This document shows, in pieces, positions 38,598 to 49,286 of a DNA stretch of 64,000 nt; positions within the stretch are counted from its first letter, which is position 1, and the number at the start of each line of letters is the position of its first letter. Source of the stretch: Flaccisagitta enflata (taxonomy: Eukaryota; Chaetognatha; Sagittoidea; Aphragmophora); NCBI GenBank assembly GCA_965153355.1, contig OZ231126.1, positions 78,492,001 to 78,556,000 on the forward strand, given 5' to 3'. Under the pieces are notes generated by a model that was given only the letters and a program-made list of their open reading frames with translations, searched no databases and was not told where the DNA came from. The position numbers were made by a program, and so were the translations under genes.

Positions 38598-39730
38598 CAG
38601 AAGATGTCGTCTAGACTTACAGTATGATTTTTTTCAAATGACACAAAAGATGACGACATAAATCCTAAACGAATCAACATAATCAAATTCTGAAAAAAAC
38701 GCCTGAAAGAGTAGGTTAATGCATTTATTCATGCCAAATTTCAGCATTCCGACTCAAGTAGTTTAGCCTCAATTGCTTTTTGAAGTCAAACTATGAATCA
38801 TCCAAAATGACTTTTTTTTAACTATGGCAAAAGAAAAAAAGTGAACTACTTGTTTGTCAGTGTTTAACATCCAAGCAATGAGAAAAACATAGCAAAATCT
38901 ATGACCATTTTGAAGCTCTGCGAAAGATCTTTTAAATGAGACCTTGCTGGATATCCTAGCTCTATTCGTTTAGAAATGGCATTGGAATGAAGACTAGGTA
39001 GTCAAGAATGCGGAATTTCACAACGTGATTTTCATGGGTTATCCTTATTCTAACTTAAAAATCAAATGCATTGAGTCAGAAATTTGTTCTTGGTCCCATT
39101 TTAAAGAAAATTTGAAGCTCTTTAATTTGCTCATGGATAACAAGGAGCTAAGACAATCCTGAGCTGCATCATTGAAAAAAACGAAAAGACAAAAATTACT
39201 CGTTGGAAAAAAATTGAAAAAATCAATTTTTTCATCAGTGATTTTCTTCTTCAAACCTTTGCCATTTCTAAACGAATTAAGCTACAATTACCAGCAACGT
39301 CGCGTTTGGAAGAATTTTTGCAGAGCTTTCAAACGGTCATGGATTTTTTATGGTTCAGGTCCTTGGTTAAGCCAAAATTAGCAAAACAAAGTGTTTGCCT
39401 TTTTTCTTTGCCATAGGAGTAGGAAGAAATTGATATCTTCACTTTAAATATAAATTGAAGCTAAACTACTTGAGTTGGAATGCTGAAATTTGGCATGAAT
39501 AAATGCATTAACCTACTCTTTCAGGCGTTTTTTTCAGAATTTGATTATGTTGATTCGTTTAGGATTTATGTCGTCATCTTTTGTGTCATTTGAAAAAAAT
39601 CATACTGTAGAAAGACGGGGGAATTCATATTTTGAAGACAAATGAATATGAAGAGTGATATTTGAAATATAAACTATGGGTTATCCTGTTATGAATTCCC
39701 AGTATTTCCAAGTCTAGACGACATCTATTG
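38598..39730. mobile_element. Second copy of the CAGTAGATGTCGTCTAGAC palindrome, split by another element
   Basis: CAGAAGATGTCGTCTAGACT at the left and AGTCTAGACGACATCTATTG at the right, with TA flanks, match the ends of the element at 19696-20268. A complete palindromic element (38620-39607) is inserted only about 22 bases from the left end. What remains of the outer element is shortened. Confidence 0.72.
38620..39607. mobile_element. 1-kb palindromic element nested at a TA site (CAGTATGATTTTTTTC ends)
   Basis: TA-CAGTATGATTTTTTTCAAAT is mirrored by ATTTGAAAAAAATCATACTG-TA. The arms run almost to the centre near 39100, sharing AGATGACGACATAAATCCTA, GAAAAAAACGCCTGAAAGAG and GGCATGAATAAATGCATTAA in inverted order. 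The inner core (AGCTCTGCGAAAGATCTTTT, TGAGACCTTGCTGGA) resembles the element at 13145-14138 despite different ends. Confidence 0.85.
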
Positions 39731-39839
39731 TATGCAATTTAGATATATGTTGACAGGATGGGATTTGCTTATTCTACAGAAAATAGACAAATGAAAAGGG
39801 AAAAACACTGATAAAGATTGAATTGTGGAAAGCGGAAAA

Positions 39840-40835
39840 AGAAAAAGAAAAAGAAAAAGAAAGAAAAAGAAAAAGAAAAAGAAAAAGAAAAGAGACCTGA
39901 AAAGGAATTCACAGTCACATGATAGAGCTGTATGAAAGGAAAGAAAGAAGAGAGAGACCTGGAGAGGAACTCACAGACACAGGAAGGAGCTGTAAGAAAC
40001 TTAAAGAAAGGAAAGAAAAGAAAAAGAAAGAAAAGAGACCTGGGAAGGAACTCACAGTCACAGGAAGGAGCTGTAAGAAAGAAAATAAAGGAAAAAGAAA
40101 GAAAAGAGACCTGGAAAGGAACTCAAAATCACAGGAAAGAGCTGTAAGGAACTTTGAGAAAGGAAAGAAAAGAAAAAGAAAGAAAAGAGACCTGGGAAGG
40201 AACTCACAGTCACAGGAAGGAACTGTAAGAAAGAAAAGAAAAGAAAAAGAAAGAAAAGAGACCTGGAGAGGAACTCACAGTCCCAGGAAGGAACTGTAAG
40301 GAACTTTGAGAAAGGAAAGAAAAGAAAAAGAAAGAAAAGAGACCTGGGAAGGAACTCACAGTCACAGGAAGGAACTGTAAGAAAGAAAATAAAGGAAAAA
40401 GAAAGAAAAGAGACCTGGAAAGGAACTCAAAATCACAGGAAAGAGCTGTAAGGAACTTTGAGAAAGGAAAGAAAAGAAAAAGAAAGAAAAGAGACCTGGG
40501 AAGGAACTCACAGTCACAGGAAGGAACTGTAAGAAAGAAAATAAAGGAAAAAGAAAGAAAAGAGACCTGGAAAGGAACTCAAAATCACAGGAAAGAGCTG
40601 TAAGAAACTTAAAGAAAGGAAAGAAAAGAAAAAAGAAAGAAAAGAGACCTGGAGAGGAACTCACAGTCACAGGAAGGAGCTGTAAGAAAGAAAAGATAGA
40701 AAAAAGAAAGAAAAGAGACCTGGAGAGGAACTCACAGTCACAAGAAAGAGCTGTAAGAAAGAAAATAAAGGAAAAGGAAAGAAAAGAGACCTGGAAAGGA
40801 ACTCACAATCACAGGGAAGAGCTGTAAGAAACTTA
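39840..40835. repeat. Purine-rich minisatellite, units about 65-75 bases
   Basis: About 14 units of GAGACCTGGAAAGGAACTCA, CAGTCACAGGAAGGAGCTGT, AAGAAAGAAAA with length variation in the A/G spacer. The 126-codon plus-strand frame reflects the repeat. The same unit forms a second array at 43480-44085. Confidence 0.92.
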
Positions 40836-41560
40836 AGAGGAAGGAATGGAAGTACCCTCGATTAGCCTGAAAACATAACGTTTGGGTAAACCTGCAACGC
40901 TGATTCTAAAAATCATGGGCGTTTACTTGCAAACCATTGCCAACCGTTTGAAAAAAGTCATGTCTGACTTGTGAGGGTGACAGCCTCATATCTAGTTGGT
41001 CAAAAATCTGATAAACGCTTGTAAATGCGTGTGAGTAGGCATTGGCAGTAATGCAGAAGCTATTTTGTCAATGGGCAGGGGCAGAGATGCAATATGCCTA
41101 AGAAGCAAATTTTTGGCAGTTGATCAGACAGACTGATCAACAGATGGACACAGCGACAGATAGAACAGCTTTAGTTGCGTGCAGGTATGCAAAGTTGTTA
41201 ATATGGGAGGCCAATCAGGTTTTTTGACAGGGGCAGCGACCTGTAAGTTACCCAAAATCAACAAACGTGGCAAATGGACAGACTGCTGGATGATGGGTGG
41301 ACAGATGGACGGATGGATAGAGGGACCAACAGGTGGTTGACGTAGTTGTGTAGCACGCGACCTAAAACAAGATTTCCATAGCTTCTCATATTCGTTCTTG
41401 AAAATCAAACCAGCACTGAACAACTGCTCTAAGTCAACAGTTCCGTCTTACATTCCAGATGAAATCGGCTTGAAACATTTATTTTTGAAATGAAAATTAT
41501 TGTATGATCACTTCACCCCCCTCCACACAAATACAAACTCAAACAATATTTGATACAGAG
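40836..41560. other. Unique DNA with hairpin-ended element fragments
   Basis: GGCAGGGGCAG, (GGAC)n and TTTAGTTGCGTGCAGG or TGTAGCACGCGACCTAAAAC segments at about 41070-41370 are degraded HT1/HT2 pieces. No exon recognised. Confidence 0.45.
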
Positions 41561-41612
41561 ATTGCGATGGGTGCTAAGTGAAACAAATCATCTATATAGT
41601 AGTGGCTATCTA

Positions 41613-41716
<104 letters not shown>

Positions 41717-41864
41717 ATTCTGTAAGAAGGTTTGGAGTTTCAGCGCCACCATGGCCACGATAGACTTGATGGTAACCGCGATCACCTTCATGCACCAGTC
41801 AGTTGACGCCAATCGGATATTATGTTACCTGGAAGAGAAAAGTGTGAATATTCAGACGCGTTGA
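41717..41864. other. Unique GC-richer island between two GTT arrays
   Basis: Higher GC than its surroundings. Plus strand has GCGCCACCATGGCC, a near-ideal start context, opening a 37-codon frame to TGA. Minus strand has TTTTCTCTTCCAG and a hydrophobic 24-codon run starting at ATGAAGGTGATC. Neither is supported by a recognised domain, and no donor connects either to a known exon. Confidence 0.25.
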
Positions 41865-41929
41865 AGAACATGGTTGCGCTGAAACAAAAGTTATTAAACA
41901 GTAAAATACTGTTGGCGCTTTTGTTATTG

Positions 41930-41987
41930 TTCTTTTTACTGTTGTTGTCGTTGTCTGTTGTTTGTTTGTTGATGTTGTTGATGTTGA

Positions 41988-42020
<33 letters not shown>

Positions 42021-42306
42021 CTGTTATTTGTTTGTTGTTGTTGATGCCTTTATCTGTTTTGGTTGTTGTCTGTTTTTGTTGTGTTTGTTGTTTTTTTTTG
42101 TTTGTTTTTTTTTATGTCTGTTGTTTGTTGTTGCTGTTGTCGTTGTCTGTTGTTTGTTGTTTGTTGTTAGTTGTTTGTTGTTTGTTGTTTGTTGTCATTG
42201 TCTGTTGTTTGTTTGTTGTTGTCATTGTCTGTTGTTTGTTTGTTGTTGTCATTGTCGATGTTGTTGTCATTGTCGATGTCGTTGTCGTTGTCGTTGTCGT
42301 CATTGT

Positions 42307-42337
<31 letters not shown>

Positions 42338-42523
42338 ATTTTCGTTGTTGTTGTTATTTTCGTTGTTGTTGTTATTTTCGTTGTTGTTGTTTTTGTTGTT
42401 GTTTTTGTTTTTGTTGTTGTTTTTGTTTTTGTTGTTGTTTTTGTTGTTGTTTTCGTTGTTTTTGTGGTTGTTTTCGTTGTTGTTTTCTTTGTTATTGTTA
42501 TTGTTATTGTTATTGTTATTGTT

Positions 42524-42576
<53 letters not shown>

Positions 42577-42671
42577 CGTTGTTGTCGACGTTGTCGTTGT
42601 TGTCGACATTGTCGTTGTTGTCGACATTGTCGACGTTGTTGTCGACGTTGTTGACGTTGTTGTTGTTGACG

Positions 42672-42737
<66 letters not shown>

Positions 42738-42770
42738 GGTTGTTGTTATTGTTGTCATTAACGTTACCGT
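41930..42770. repeat. 0.8-kb degenerate GTT/GTC/TTTGTT tract
   Basis: Compound repeat of GTT, GTC, GAT, TTTG and TTATTG units with two pure (GTT)n runs at about 42525-42570 and 42672-42735. The long Val/Leu frames are repeat shadows. Confidence 0.9.
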
Positions 42771-42847
42771 TTTCTTCGTCTTTATCCTTTCGTCGTCGTC
42801 TTCGTCATCATCATCACCGTCATTGCCATCGTCATCGTCGTTCTCAC

Positions 42848-42923
42848 CGCAACCTCGCGATCGTCGTTGCATTGTCAGCTTCCTCTGCACCGTCGACTTC
42901 TCCGTTTTCATCGTAATCGCCAT
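42848..42923 (-). CDS. Possible short exon ending at a strong donor (tentative)
   Basis: Minus-strand ATG at 42923 in context AACAATGG opens 25 codons (MAITMKTEKSTVQRKLTMQR then RSRGC) up to GTTGCG|GTGAGA, a consensus 5' splice site. The alternative frame (DYDENGEVDGAEEADNATTI then ARL) would end in phase 2 and fit exon e1, but it has an upstream stop and no acceptor. The ATG frame would end in phase 1 and does not fit e1. It may be a first exon of something else or chance. Confidence 0.2.
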
Positions 42924-42979
42924 TGTTTGGAGTTTAGTTAATAGTTATTTAGTAAAAAAGGTCGAGTCTTCGAAATAAA

Positions 42980-43475
42980 TGCAAGCAGAAAAAAAGAAAA
43001 ACTGGAGAGAAAGAAAAATATGTGGTTGCAGTCTTGTAAGAACGACTTTTGAGAGAAGGAAATGATTCTTCGCAGAGATTTTTTGTCTAATTTTTTACTC
43101 AGAAACACAAATTGATGACGTATTAGAGTCCAGACACTACGATATACTGATGGGAATGTTACACTGGCCCTACATAATGAGTGGATCAAGGATTCGATAG
43201 AGCTATTGTCAGAGAACAAAATTATGTCATAAAAAATTTTTGGGTGAAATAAGTACAACTAAAGGTGCGCCACCGAGACATTTGAATGTATGGTTAGAAA
43301 GCAATGGAAAAGGGCTTCCTTTTCATGTATTCAAATCAGACGGTGGCGCACTCTTTGTATGACTTCTTACATTTATCTTGAAGTAGGAGATTGGGTCGGG
43401 ACTCCCATTACCATGGCAAGATTCGGGGTGCCTCTAGGAGTCATCTAATATGCCCATTTGTATACCATACCTTCT
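42980..43475. other. Unique DNA without recognised features
   Basis: A small inverted pair GGTGCGCCACC near 43262 and GGTGGCGCAC near 43342 flanks about 80 bases; otherwise nothing supportable. Confidence 0.35.
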
Positions 43476-43479
43476 CCTT

Positions 43480-44085
43480 AAAGAAAGGAAAGAAAGGAAA
43501 CGAAAGAAAAGAGACCTGGGAAGGAACTCACAGTCCCAGAAAGGAGCTGTAAGAAAGAAAAGAAAGAAAAAAGAAAGAAAATAGACCTGGAGAGGAACTC
43601 ACAGTCACAGGAAGGAGCTGTAAGAAACTTAAAGAAAGGAAAGAAAGGAAACGAAAGAAAAGAGACCTGGAGAGGAACTCACAGTCACAGGAAGGAGCTG
43701 TAAGAAAGAAAAGAAAGAAAAAAGAAAGAAAATAGACCTGGAGAGGAACTCACAGTCACAGGAAGGAGCTGTAAGAAACTTAAAGAAAGGAAAGAAAGGA
43801 AACGAAAGAAAAGAGACCTGGAGAGGAACTCACAGTCACAGGAAGGAGCTGTAAGAAAGAAAAGAAAAGAAAAAGAAAGAAAAGAGACCTGGAGAGGAAC
43901 TCACAGTCCCAGGAAGGAGCTGTAAGAAAGAAAAGAAAAGAAAAAGAAAGAAAAGAGACCTGGAGAGGAACTCACAGTCCCAGGAAGGAGCTGTAAGAAA
44001 GAAAAGAAAAGAAAAAGAAAGAAAAGAGACCTGGAGAGGAACTCACAGTCACAGGAAGGAGCTGTAAGAAAGAAAAGAAAAAGAA
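43480..44085. repeat. Second array of the purine-rich minisatellite
   Basis: About 8 units of GAGACCTGGAGAGGAACTCA, CAGTCACAGGAAGGAGCTGT, AAGAAAGAAAAGAAA, same unit and orientation as 39840-40835 but with lower divergence between units. Confidence 0.92.
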
Positions 44086-44187
44086 CGACGTTTATCCCGA
44101 ATCGGAAAGAGTCCTGAATGCATTAGAGTTATAATGGACCCCAGAAATGTGAGAACAGCCACGAAAAAAAAGGAGAAGGCATGAAAG

Positions 44188-44238
<51 letters not shown>

Positions 44239-44534
44239 TGCCATTCCCGAATTGATTCCAACTTCCATATCAGATTATATGCCATCTGGGTTAGAATCTT
44301 TACGAGGCTTAGCCCTACCACTATTTTTCATTTCTAAGGACACGAACGTGTGGTGACTTTTAGGGATGAAGGTGGGACTGAACCAGTCATTCAATGCCTT
44401 CAAAGTATTACTTTGAAACAAAAATTATCCTCTTTAAATTCTCCTAGTAACATAATAATATCTGAAGGGTCTCCCTTAGGCAGATGTAATGATATGACAA
44501 ACTAAAGAGCTTAGCAAAAAATGATTTGAATTGA

Positions 44535-44925
44535 AGTAAAATGATGTGAATGATGTAAAATGATGTAAAATGATGTAAATGATGTAAAATGATGTAAATG
44601 ATGTAAATGATGTAAAATGATGTATAATGATGTAAATGATGTAAAATGATGTAAAAAGATGTAAATGATGTGAAATGATGTGAAATGATGTAAAATGATG
44701 TAAATTATGAAAAATGATGTAAAATGATGAGATTGAGGTAAAATAATGTAAATGATGTAAAATGATGTAAAATGATGTAAAATGATGTAATTGATGTGAA
44801 TTGATGTAAAATGATGTAAATGATATAAAGTGATGTAAAGTGATGTAAAGTGATGTAAAATGATGTAAAATGATGTGAAATGATGTAAATGATGGAAAAT
44901 GATGTAAAATGATGTAAAATGACCC
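44535..44925. repeat. (ATGATGTAA)n short-unit tandem array
   Basis: About 40 units of ATGATGTAA or AATGATGTAA with occasional GTGAA variants. It ends at CCCCCCCCC followed by poly(A). Confidence 0.93.
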
Positions 44926-44974
44926 CCCCCCCAAAAAAAAAAACTAATAATTGACTACGTGTAAAAAAAAGTAA

Positions 44975-45049
44975 AAAGGGGACGGACGGAGGGACAGAGG
45001 GACGGACCGACAAAGCGAAGTATAGAGTCGCGTGCACGCGACTAAAAAG
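44975..45049 (+). mobile_element. 3' end of an HT1 hairpin-ended element
   Basis: GGGGACGGACGGAGGGACAG, CAAAGCGAAGTATAGA and hairpin GTCGCGTGCACGCGAC then TAAAAA (about 45029-45049). Confidence 0.7.
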
Positions 45050-46228
45050 GGTGGATGGAAGTAAGGAGGCAAGCAATGAAAAAGAACTTAGAAAAGATGA
45101 ACCCTAGTTAGGAAAGCGGCTTATTGCATTGGTTCTTCCTGTCACTATGTAGCCTCCAGTGCGCTAAAGAATTCAATTGTGGGTTCTCAAAGAGAAGAAT
45201 TGAGCGTTATAATTTCGTGATAAAGCTGAGGTCGCATGATTTGGTTCTTAACATTTCACGAGAAATATCCACTGCGAAAATTTATGCGTTTCCTTATCTT
45301 ATTTCTGCGTATTTTTCTCGCTTAATCTAAAAAGAGGACCTCTCCTAGACATACGTCGACGCTAAGAGAAAACAAATAGAAACAAATTTGCAATTTTGTT
45401 ATTGCTATGCTACGAGTGTTTTAATTAGCTTTACGTTTGTTTCGTCGAAATTCGAATGCCTGAAATCTGAATTAACGAAGAAATTTCCAAATAGTGGAAT
45501 CACAGCATCAAATTTAAAAGCTTGATAGAGGTACATAGATGGTCGTGATTCGGGTGGTTGGTTATCAAGTTATGATTGTTTCACTACTAGTAGATGGACA
45601 ATAGATGTCACGGAATAGTAACGGATTAACGAATGCATCGACCGATTACCAGACATACAGACTAATGCATGCTTACATGTGACTTTCATGTCGTTAGTTT
45701 TTAGTTTGTTTTCCCGCCGTTACCAACGCCATTTCAATTTTTCTAGGCGCATCGCTTTTTTAAAAATCTATATCAACTCTTAGAGTGGATTCGCTTTTGG
45801 CGGTCGCCGTTGCGTGAAGAATTCGTTGAGTCGCGAGGAAATTTACGCTTCTCCTTCCATTTGTTCACAAAAGCAGCACTAACGAAATTAGCTACGAAAA
45901 ATTACGATGATCGTCGCGGAATCGAACAAATTATGAACGGAAGAGAGTTTTCGAAATGGCGGAGCGATATCATCAGAATTTTTTAGAGTGAGCTACGCCT
46001 CTTCACCGCTGCTCACTGCTGCTGCGGCCCCATGGCCTAATTGAGTTTATCGGTAAACTCTGTCGTGAAGCTTGATGCGAATCTGATCACAATTCTTTCG
46101 TATAACTTTGAGTGAGTTTGCACCATCATCTTGTACCAACGTGAGTCTCGAAATCCCTCCTTTTGTTCGTTCATCCGCCTACCTGTCCGTTTCTCATCGC
46201 ATTGATGACAATTTGGGTCAATAAGTAC
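45050..46228. other. Region without a confident exon
   Basis: A minus-strand frame at 46037-46276 (NEQKEGFRDSRWYKMMVQTH and onward, ending FTDKLN-stop) overlaps the exon below in a different frame and could be an alternative 3' part, but no splice joins them convincingly. Confidence 0.3.
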
Positions 46229-46447
46229 CCACACAGGACCGCCCGTTCGAGCGTCCGCAGCGTCGGTTCGTACCACCGATTTGGATTTCGGACGTGGCGC
46301 AGAAGCGTTCGGTCATTTCGGTGTAGTAGTAAATTCGAGTTTCTCGCATGAGATATTTCAAGATTGGAATTTCCTCTTTCCTGTTTTCCATGTCAGAAAT
46401 GCCAACGGGGATTTGGTCGATGAATATCACCACCACGTCTAATTGGT
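46229..46447 (-). CDS. Exon of an unassigned secreted or membrane protein; weakly Wnt-like
   Basis: Acceptor TTCGTTGTATTTAG and donor GTGTGG|GTACTT bound 219 bases, phase 1 to 1. It encodes QLDVVVIFIDQIPVGISDME, NRKEEIPILKYLMRETRIYY, YTEMTERFCATSEIQIGGTN and RRCGRSNGRSCV, with codon third positions rich in G/C as expected of coding DNA. A Tyr-rich strand, F-C, about eight residues, G-T-x-x-R-C and a further Cys resemble the C-terminal Cys pattern of Wnt proteins, but spacing differs and the usual CCGRG string is absent. The open frame runs further upstream into a hydrophobic stretch (46450-46540) that could be a membrane segment if the acceptor is not used. It could be a 5' exon of the GT49 gene, but phase 1 does not fit e1 directly. 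Confidence 0.5.
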
Positions 46448-47054
46448 CTAAATACAACGAATAAGAAGAAACACAAATCATAATGTGACTAATGAGGATG
46501 TATGCAAATGAGATTATGGCGGCAAAAGTATGAGAGGATCCTAGGGTTCCAAACGTGTGAGTCAAGAAACGACAGGATGGATCCACAACCTCCAACCAGA
46601 GGCATGAGGTGAAAAATTGTCATTTTCTAACACTCATTTGCTGTCTCATTTGCTGTCTATCTGCCTGGGTACAGTTCATTTCTCATCTACCCTTTTTTTT
46701 ATTTTTCTACCTGCATGATATGATCGCTTCTTTTCTTATCTGTCTTTTCGCCTTACTCACCTTTGCTAGTTTCGCCTACTCCTCTGTTTGTCGTTAACGT
46801 ATTTCCATGGGTCTTTCTGTCAGTATGTCTGTGTAAGTGTTTTCCAGCTCGGTCTGTCTGGTACTCTTTCTGCCTGGTTCTGTCTCACTGTCTGGTCTCT
46901 GTCTCTGGTTCCACTTCCCCTGCTCCTGAACCTGGGCGACCCTTCTCCGTTCTATCCAGCGCATAATTCATGTACGCTTTTTCTTTTTTTGGCTTCACCG
47001 TCGACTTGGTTTTGCTTGTCGTCGATGTCAAACCGTCGCGCATAATTACCAAGT
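46448..47054. other. Region between divergent exons
   Basis: Pyrimidine-rich plus-strand DNA with CTGTCTG/TCTGGTTC repeats at 46640-46910. The 5' ends of the channel gene and of the minus-strand exon at 46229-46447 may lie in or near here. Confidence 0.35.
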
Positions 47055-47179
47055 TTTTTAGGTGCGACAAAGCACCTCTATAACTGGCTGTGTCCGTTGG
47101 TCGGTCGGTCGGTTGGTCGGTTAACGCATTCGTTCGACGATCCACACGACGCACCTTATTGGCCTACTTGGCCTTGTTT
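47055..47179 (-). mobile_element. Hairpin-ended element, family HT3, reverse orientation
   Basis: TTTTTTAGGTGCGACAAAGC ACCTCTATAACTGGCTGTGT CC (hairpin 47060-47077), (GGTC)n, GCATTCGTTCGACGATCCAC, GACGCACCTTATTGGCC and GGCCTTGTT. It is a close reverse match to 30319-30443. Confidence 0.8.
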
Positions 47180-47340
47180 TCACAACTTCAGAGTCATATG
47201 CTTGTGTCTTCTAATGTCGTTCCGTTTCATGCTAGTGATGCTACGACATGTGTCTGTCATTCTAATACAGTGATAGTTCTTTTTCTGTCAGATGATATCT
47301 CAACTCTTCCCCTGAACAGAGCCCTTCCACGAGCAACAAT

Positions 47341-47545
47341 TTAATCGCAGACACGCGACACTATAAGAGGCTTTGTTCGTCCGTTGAGTCATCAGGTGTC
47401 GATTCCAAAAATGTGAAAACGAGCATTTGAAATTCTGCGGTTGTGTGTGAGACTGTGAGTGTTACGTACGTAGGTATGCTAGGGGCTTGCCTTTGCTCCT
47501 GCCCACCCGTCCACGATGATGTTGTAACCTCGCTTTACTCGTTAA
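47341..47545 (-). mobile_element. Hairpin-ended element, HT2 variant, degraded, reverse
   Basis: GCAGACACGCGACACTATAA GAGGCTTTGTTCGTCCG, then TGCCCACCCGTCCACGATGA TGTTGTAACCTCGC. It is the 257-488 subtype with several changes, including a broken hairpin. Confidence 0.6.
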
Positions 47546-47649
47546 TTCTACTTATTCGTAATTTTTTACTCCTTTTTTCACGACGTTGGAAAAGCAGAAA
47601 TTCTACTTTTCTTTTCTTTTAATCAATCTTTGATTATCTTCGCTTGAAG

Positions 47650-47744
47650 GATTATTCAAAGCGCGGAACTTCGCGGCAAAGAGCAAGAAGAACTTTGTCG
47701 CAGTTTGGGAAAGGACAGGAGGGATATCACCGGATGGGGGTATG
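47650..47744 (+). CDS. OSCA/TMEM63 (CSC1-like) mechanosensitive channel, N-terminal exon
   Basis: It follows a T/C-rich stretch ending CGCTTGAAG and stops at the strong donor TATG|GTAAGT; 95 bases, phase 2 to 1. It encodes IIQSAELRGKEQEELCRSLG then KDRRDITGWGYD, the last codon being completed by the next exon to give WGYDGIPQNLVIN. In TMEM63/CSC1 proteins a short extracellular N-terminus ends in a G-(I/V)-P motif just before the first membrane helix, which is what the joined exons show. There is no ATG in frame, so a further upstream exon carries the start. The exact acceptor is less certain than the donor. Confidence 0.65.
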
Positions 47745-47769
47745 GTAAGTCAAGGATGCGCTGTTTTCA

Positions 47770-48224
<455 letters not shown>

Positions 48225-48235
48225 CCCTCACGCAG

Positions 48236-48419
48236 ACGGTATTCCTCAGAACTTGGTGATAAACTTGTGCGGTTATTCGGTCCTCATTTTGGTCTTTTGT
48301 TTTCTTCGACGCAAAGCTTGGCACCACGTGAGCGACAACCGCGCCACCGCTGCCAAAAACCACAACCGACTCCCTCACCGCAGACAACGCGTACGAGCCA
48401 GGAGCCTGAGTAGCTTCAG
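48236..48419 (+). CDS. OSCA/TMEM63 (CSC1-like) mechanosensitive channel, exon with first membrane helix
   Basis: Acceptor CACCCTCACGCAG and donor TTCAG|GTGAGA bound 184 bases (phase 1 to 2). It encodes GIPQNLVINLCGYSVLILVF, then CFLRRKAWHHVSDNRATA and a basic stretch ending RVRARSLSSF. The GIP-x-N/V-L motif, a membrane helix ending in F-x-(I/L)-(L/R)-R-x-x-(A/F)-W, is the start of every TMEM63/CSC1 protein; Trp then marks the membrane face and the basic loop is cytosolic. These proteins form mechanically gated cation channels in the plasma membrane or endolysosome. The remaining ten or so helices must lie further right, but I recognised none of them. Confidence 0.82.
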
Positions 48420-48517
48420 GTGAGAGAGAATAGTGAGGGAAGATGGGTGAGAGAAAACGCGGACCGGAACCGCGCGGCCAGGGAAGGAAGAAAATTTATG
48501 ACGGGGCAGAGAAAAAG

Positions 48518-48522
<5 letters not shown>

Positions 48523-48561
<39 letters not shown>

Positions 48562-48575
48562 ACACACACACACAC
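48523..48575. repeat. (GA)n then (CA)n microsatellite
   Basis: About 36 bases of GA followed by about 16 bases of CA, roughly 105 bases into the intron after the channel exon. Confidence 0.95.
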
Positions 48576-49190
48576 GTCCATTCCTTCCATGCACGCGTCC
48601 TTTTAACTCGACGATTCACAGGCTGGTTGAGTTATGCGCGGAAAACCAGGTCAGGTTAAACGGGGATGATCTCGATTACGATTCCTTGGTTTATTATCAT
48701 CGAGTTTTTGGTGTTAAATTTATGACGCATGACCGCATATATGAGTCTTCATGTCTGCTAAATTCTGCTTAACGTTAAATGAAATTTGTTCCGCCAAAAG
48801 AAGAATATTTATGGCCTGGCAGAGGAGGGAAGGGGGCATGGCAGAGGGGGGGACACGATCCGCGAAAAGGTTACTAATCTGGGGTTTATACTTATAGCTA
48901 GGTATCTAACATGCTCACATGTGTGCCGACTGCCAAGGGTGACATACACGTTCAAACAGGACACATTCTTCCACCGCCCAACGAATATAGACAAAAGTTA
49001 AAACGTAAATGTCATACAGAAGCGAACGTGTCATGTCATTTCATTAGTCATGTCAAGCTAAACGATCAACGACGTGCATTTTCGTGTGTCTGTGTCTGTG
49101 TCTGTGTCTGTCGCCTTAAGACAAATTCACACAAATAAAAACGGTCTACAGGAGATTGAAAGGGGGAAGAGTCAAGCTTGGGTGGTTCCA
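48576..49190. other. Channel-gene intron without recognised exon
   Basis: An open frame at 48600-48772 after the sequence GATTCACAG reads LVELCAENQVRLNGDD and ends at a stop. It has no membrane helix and no TMEM63 motif, so it is not called as an exon. The (GTGTCT)n run is at about 49085-49110. Confidence 0.35.
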
Positions 49191-49192
49191 TT

Positions 49193-49286
49193 AAAGGGGT
49201 TGTCGCATTGATCTTATTATCTAGATATAATTGAGATATTCCCTATGTAATATCTCGATAACTTTCCCAATGCGACAACCCCTTAT
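49193..49286. repeat. Small palindrome, arms about 35 bases
   Basis: AAGGGGTTGTCGCATTGATC and, inverted, CAATGCGACAACCCCTTAT pair, with ATCTAGATAT/ATATCTCGAT near the centre. A miniature foldback element or remnant. Confidence 0.7.

Noticed and set aside
41822-42916. 364-codon Val-rich frame and overlapping Thr-rich minus frame
   Set aside because: Codons come from GTT/GTC repeats; no flanking domain.
44476-44934. 152-codon minus frame of repeated HHFTSFYII
   Set aside because: Direct translation of the ATGATGTAA array.
48600-48772. Candidate next channel exon (LVELCAENQVRLNGDD...)
   Set aside because: In phase after a CACAG, but no polypyrimidine tract, no membrane helix and no family motif.
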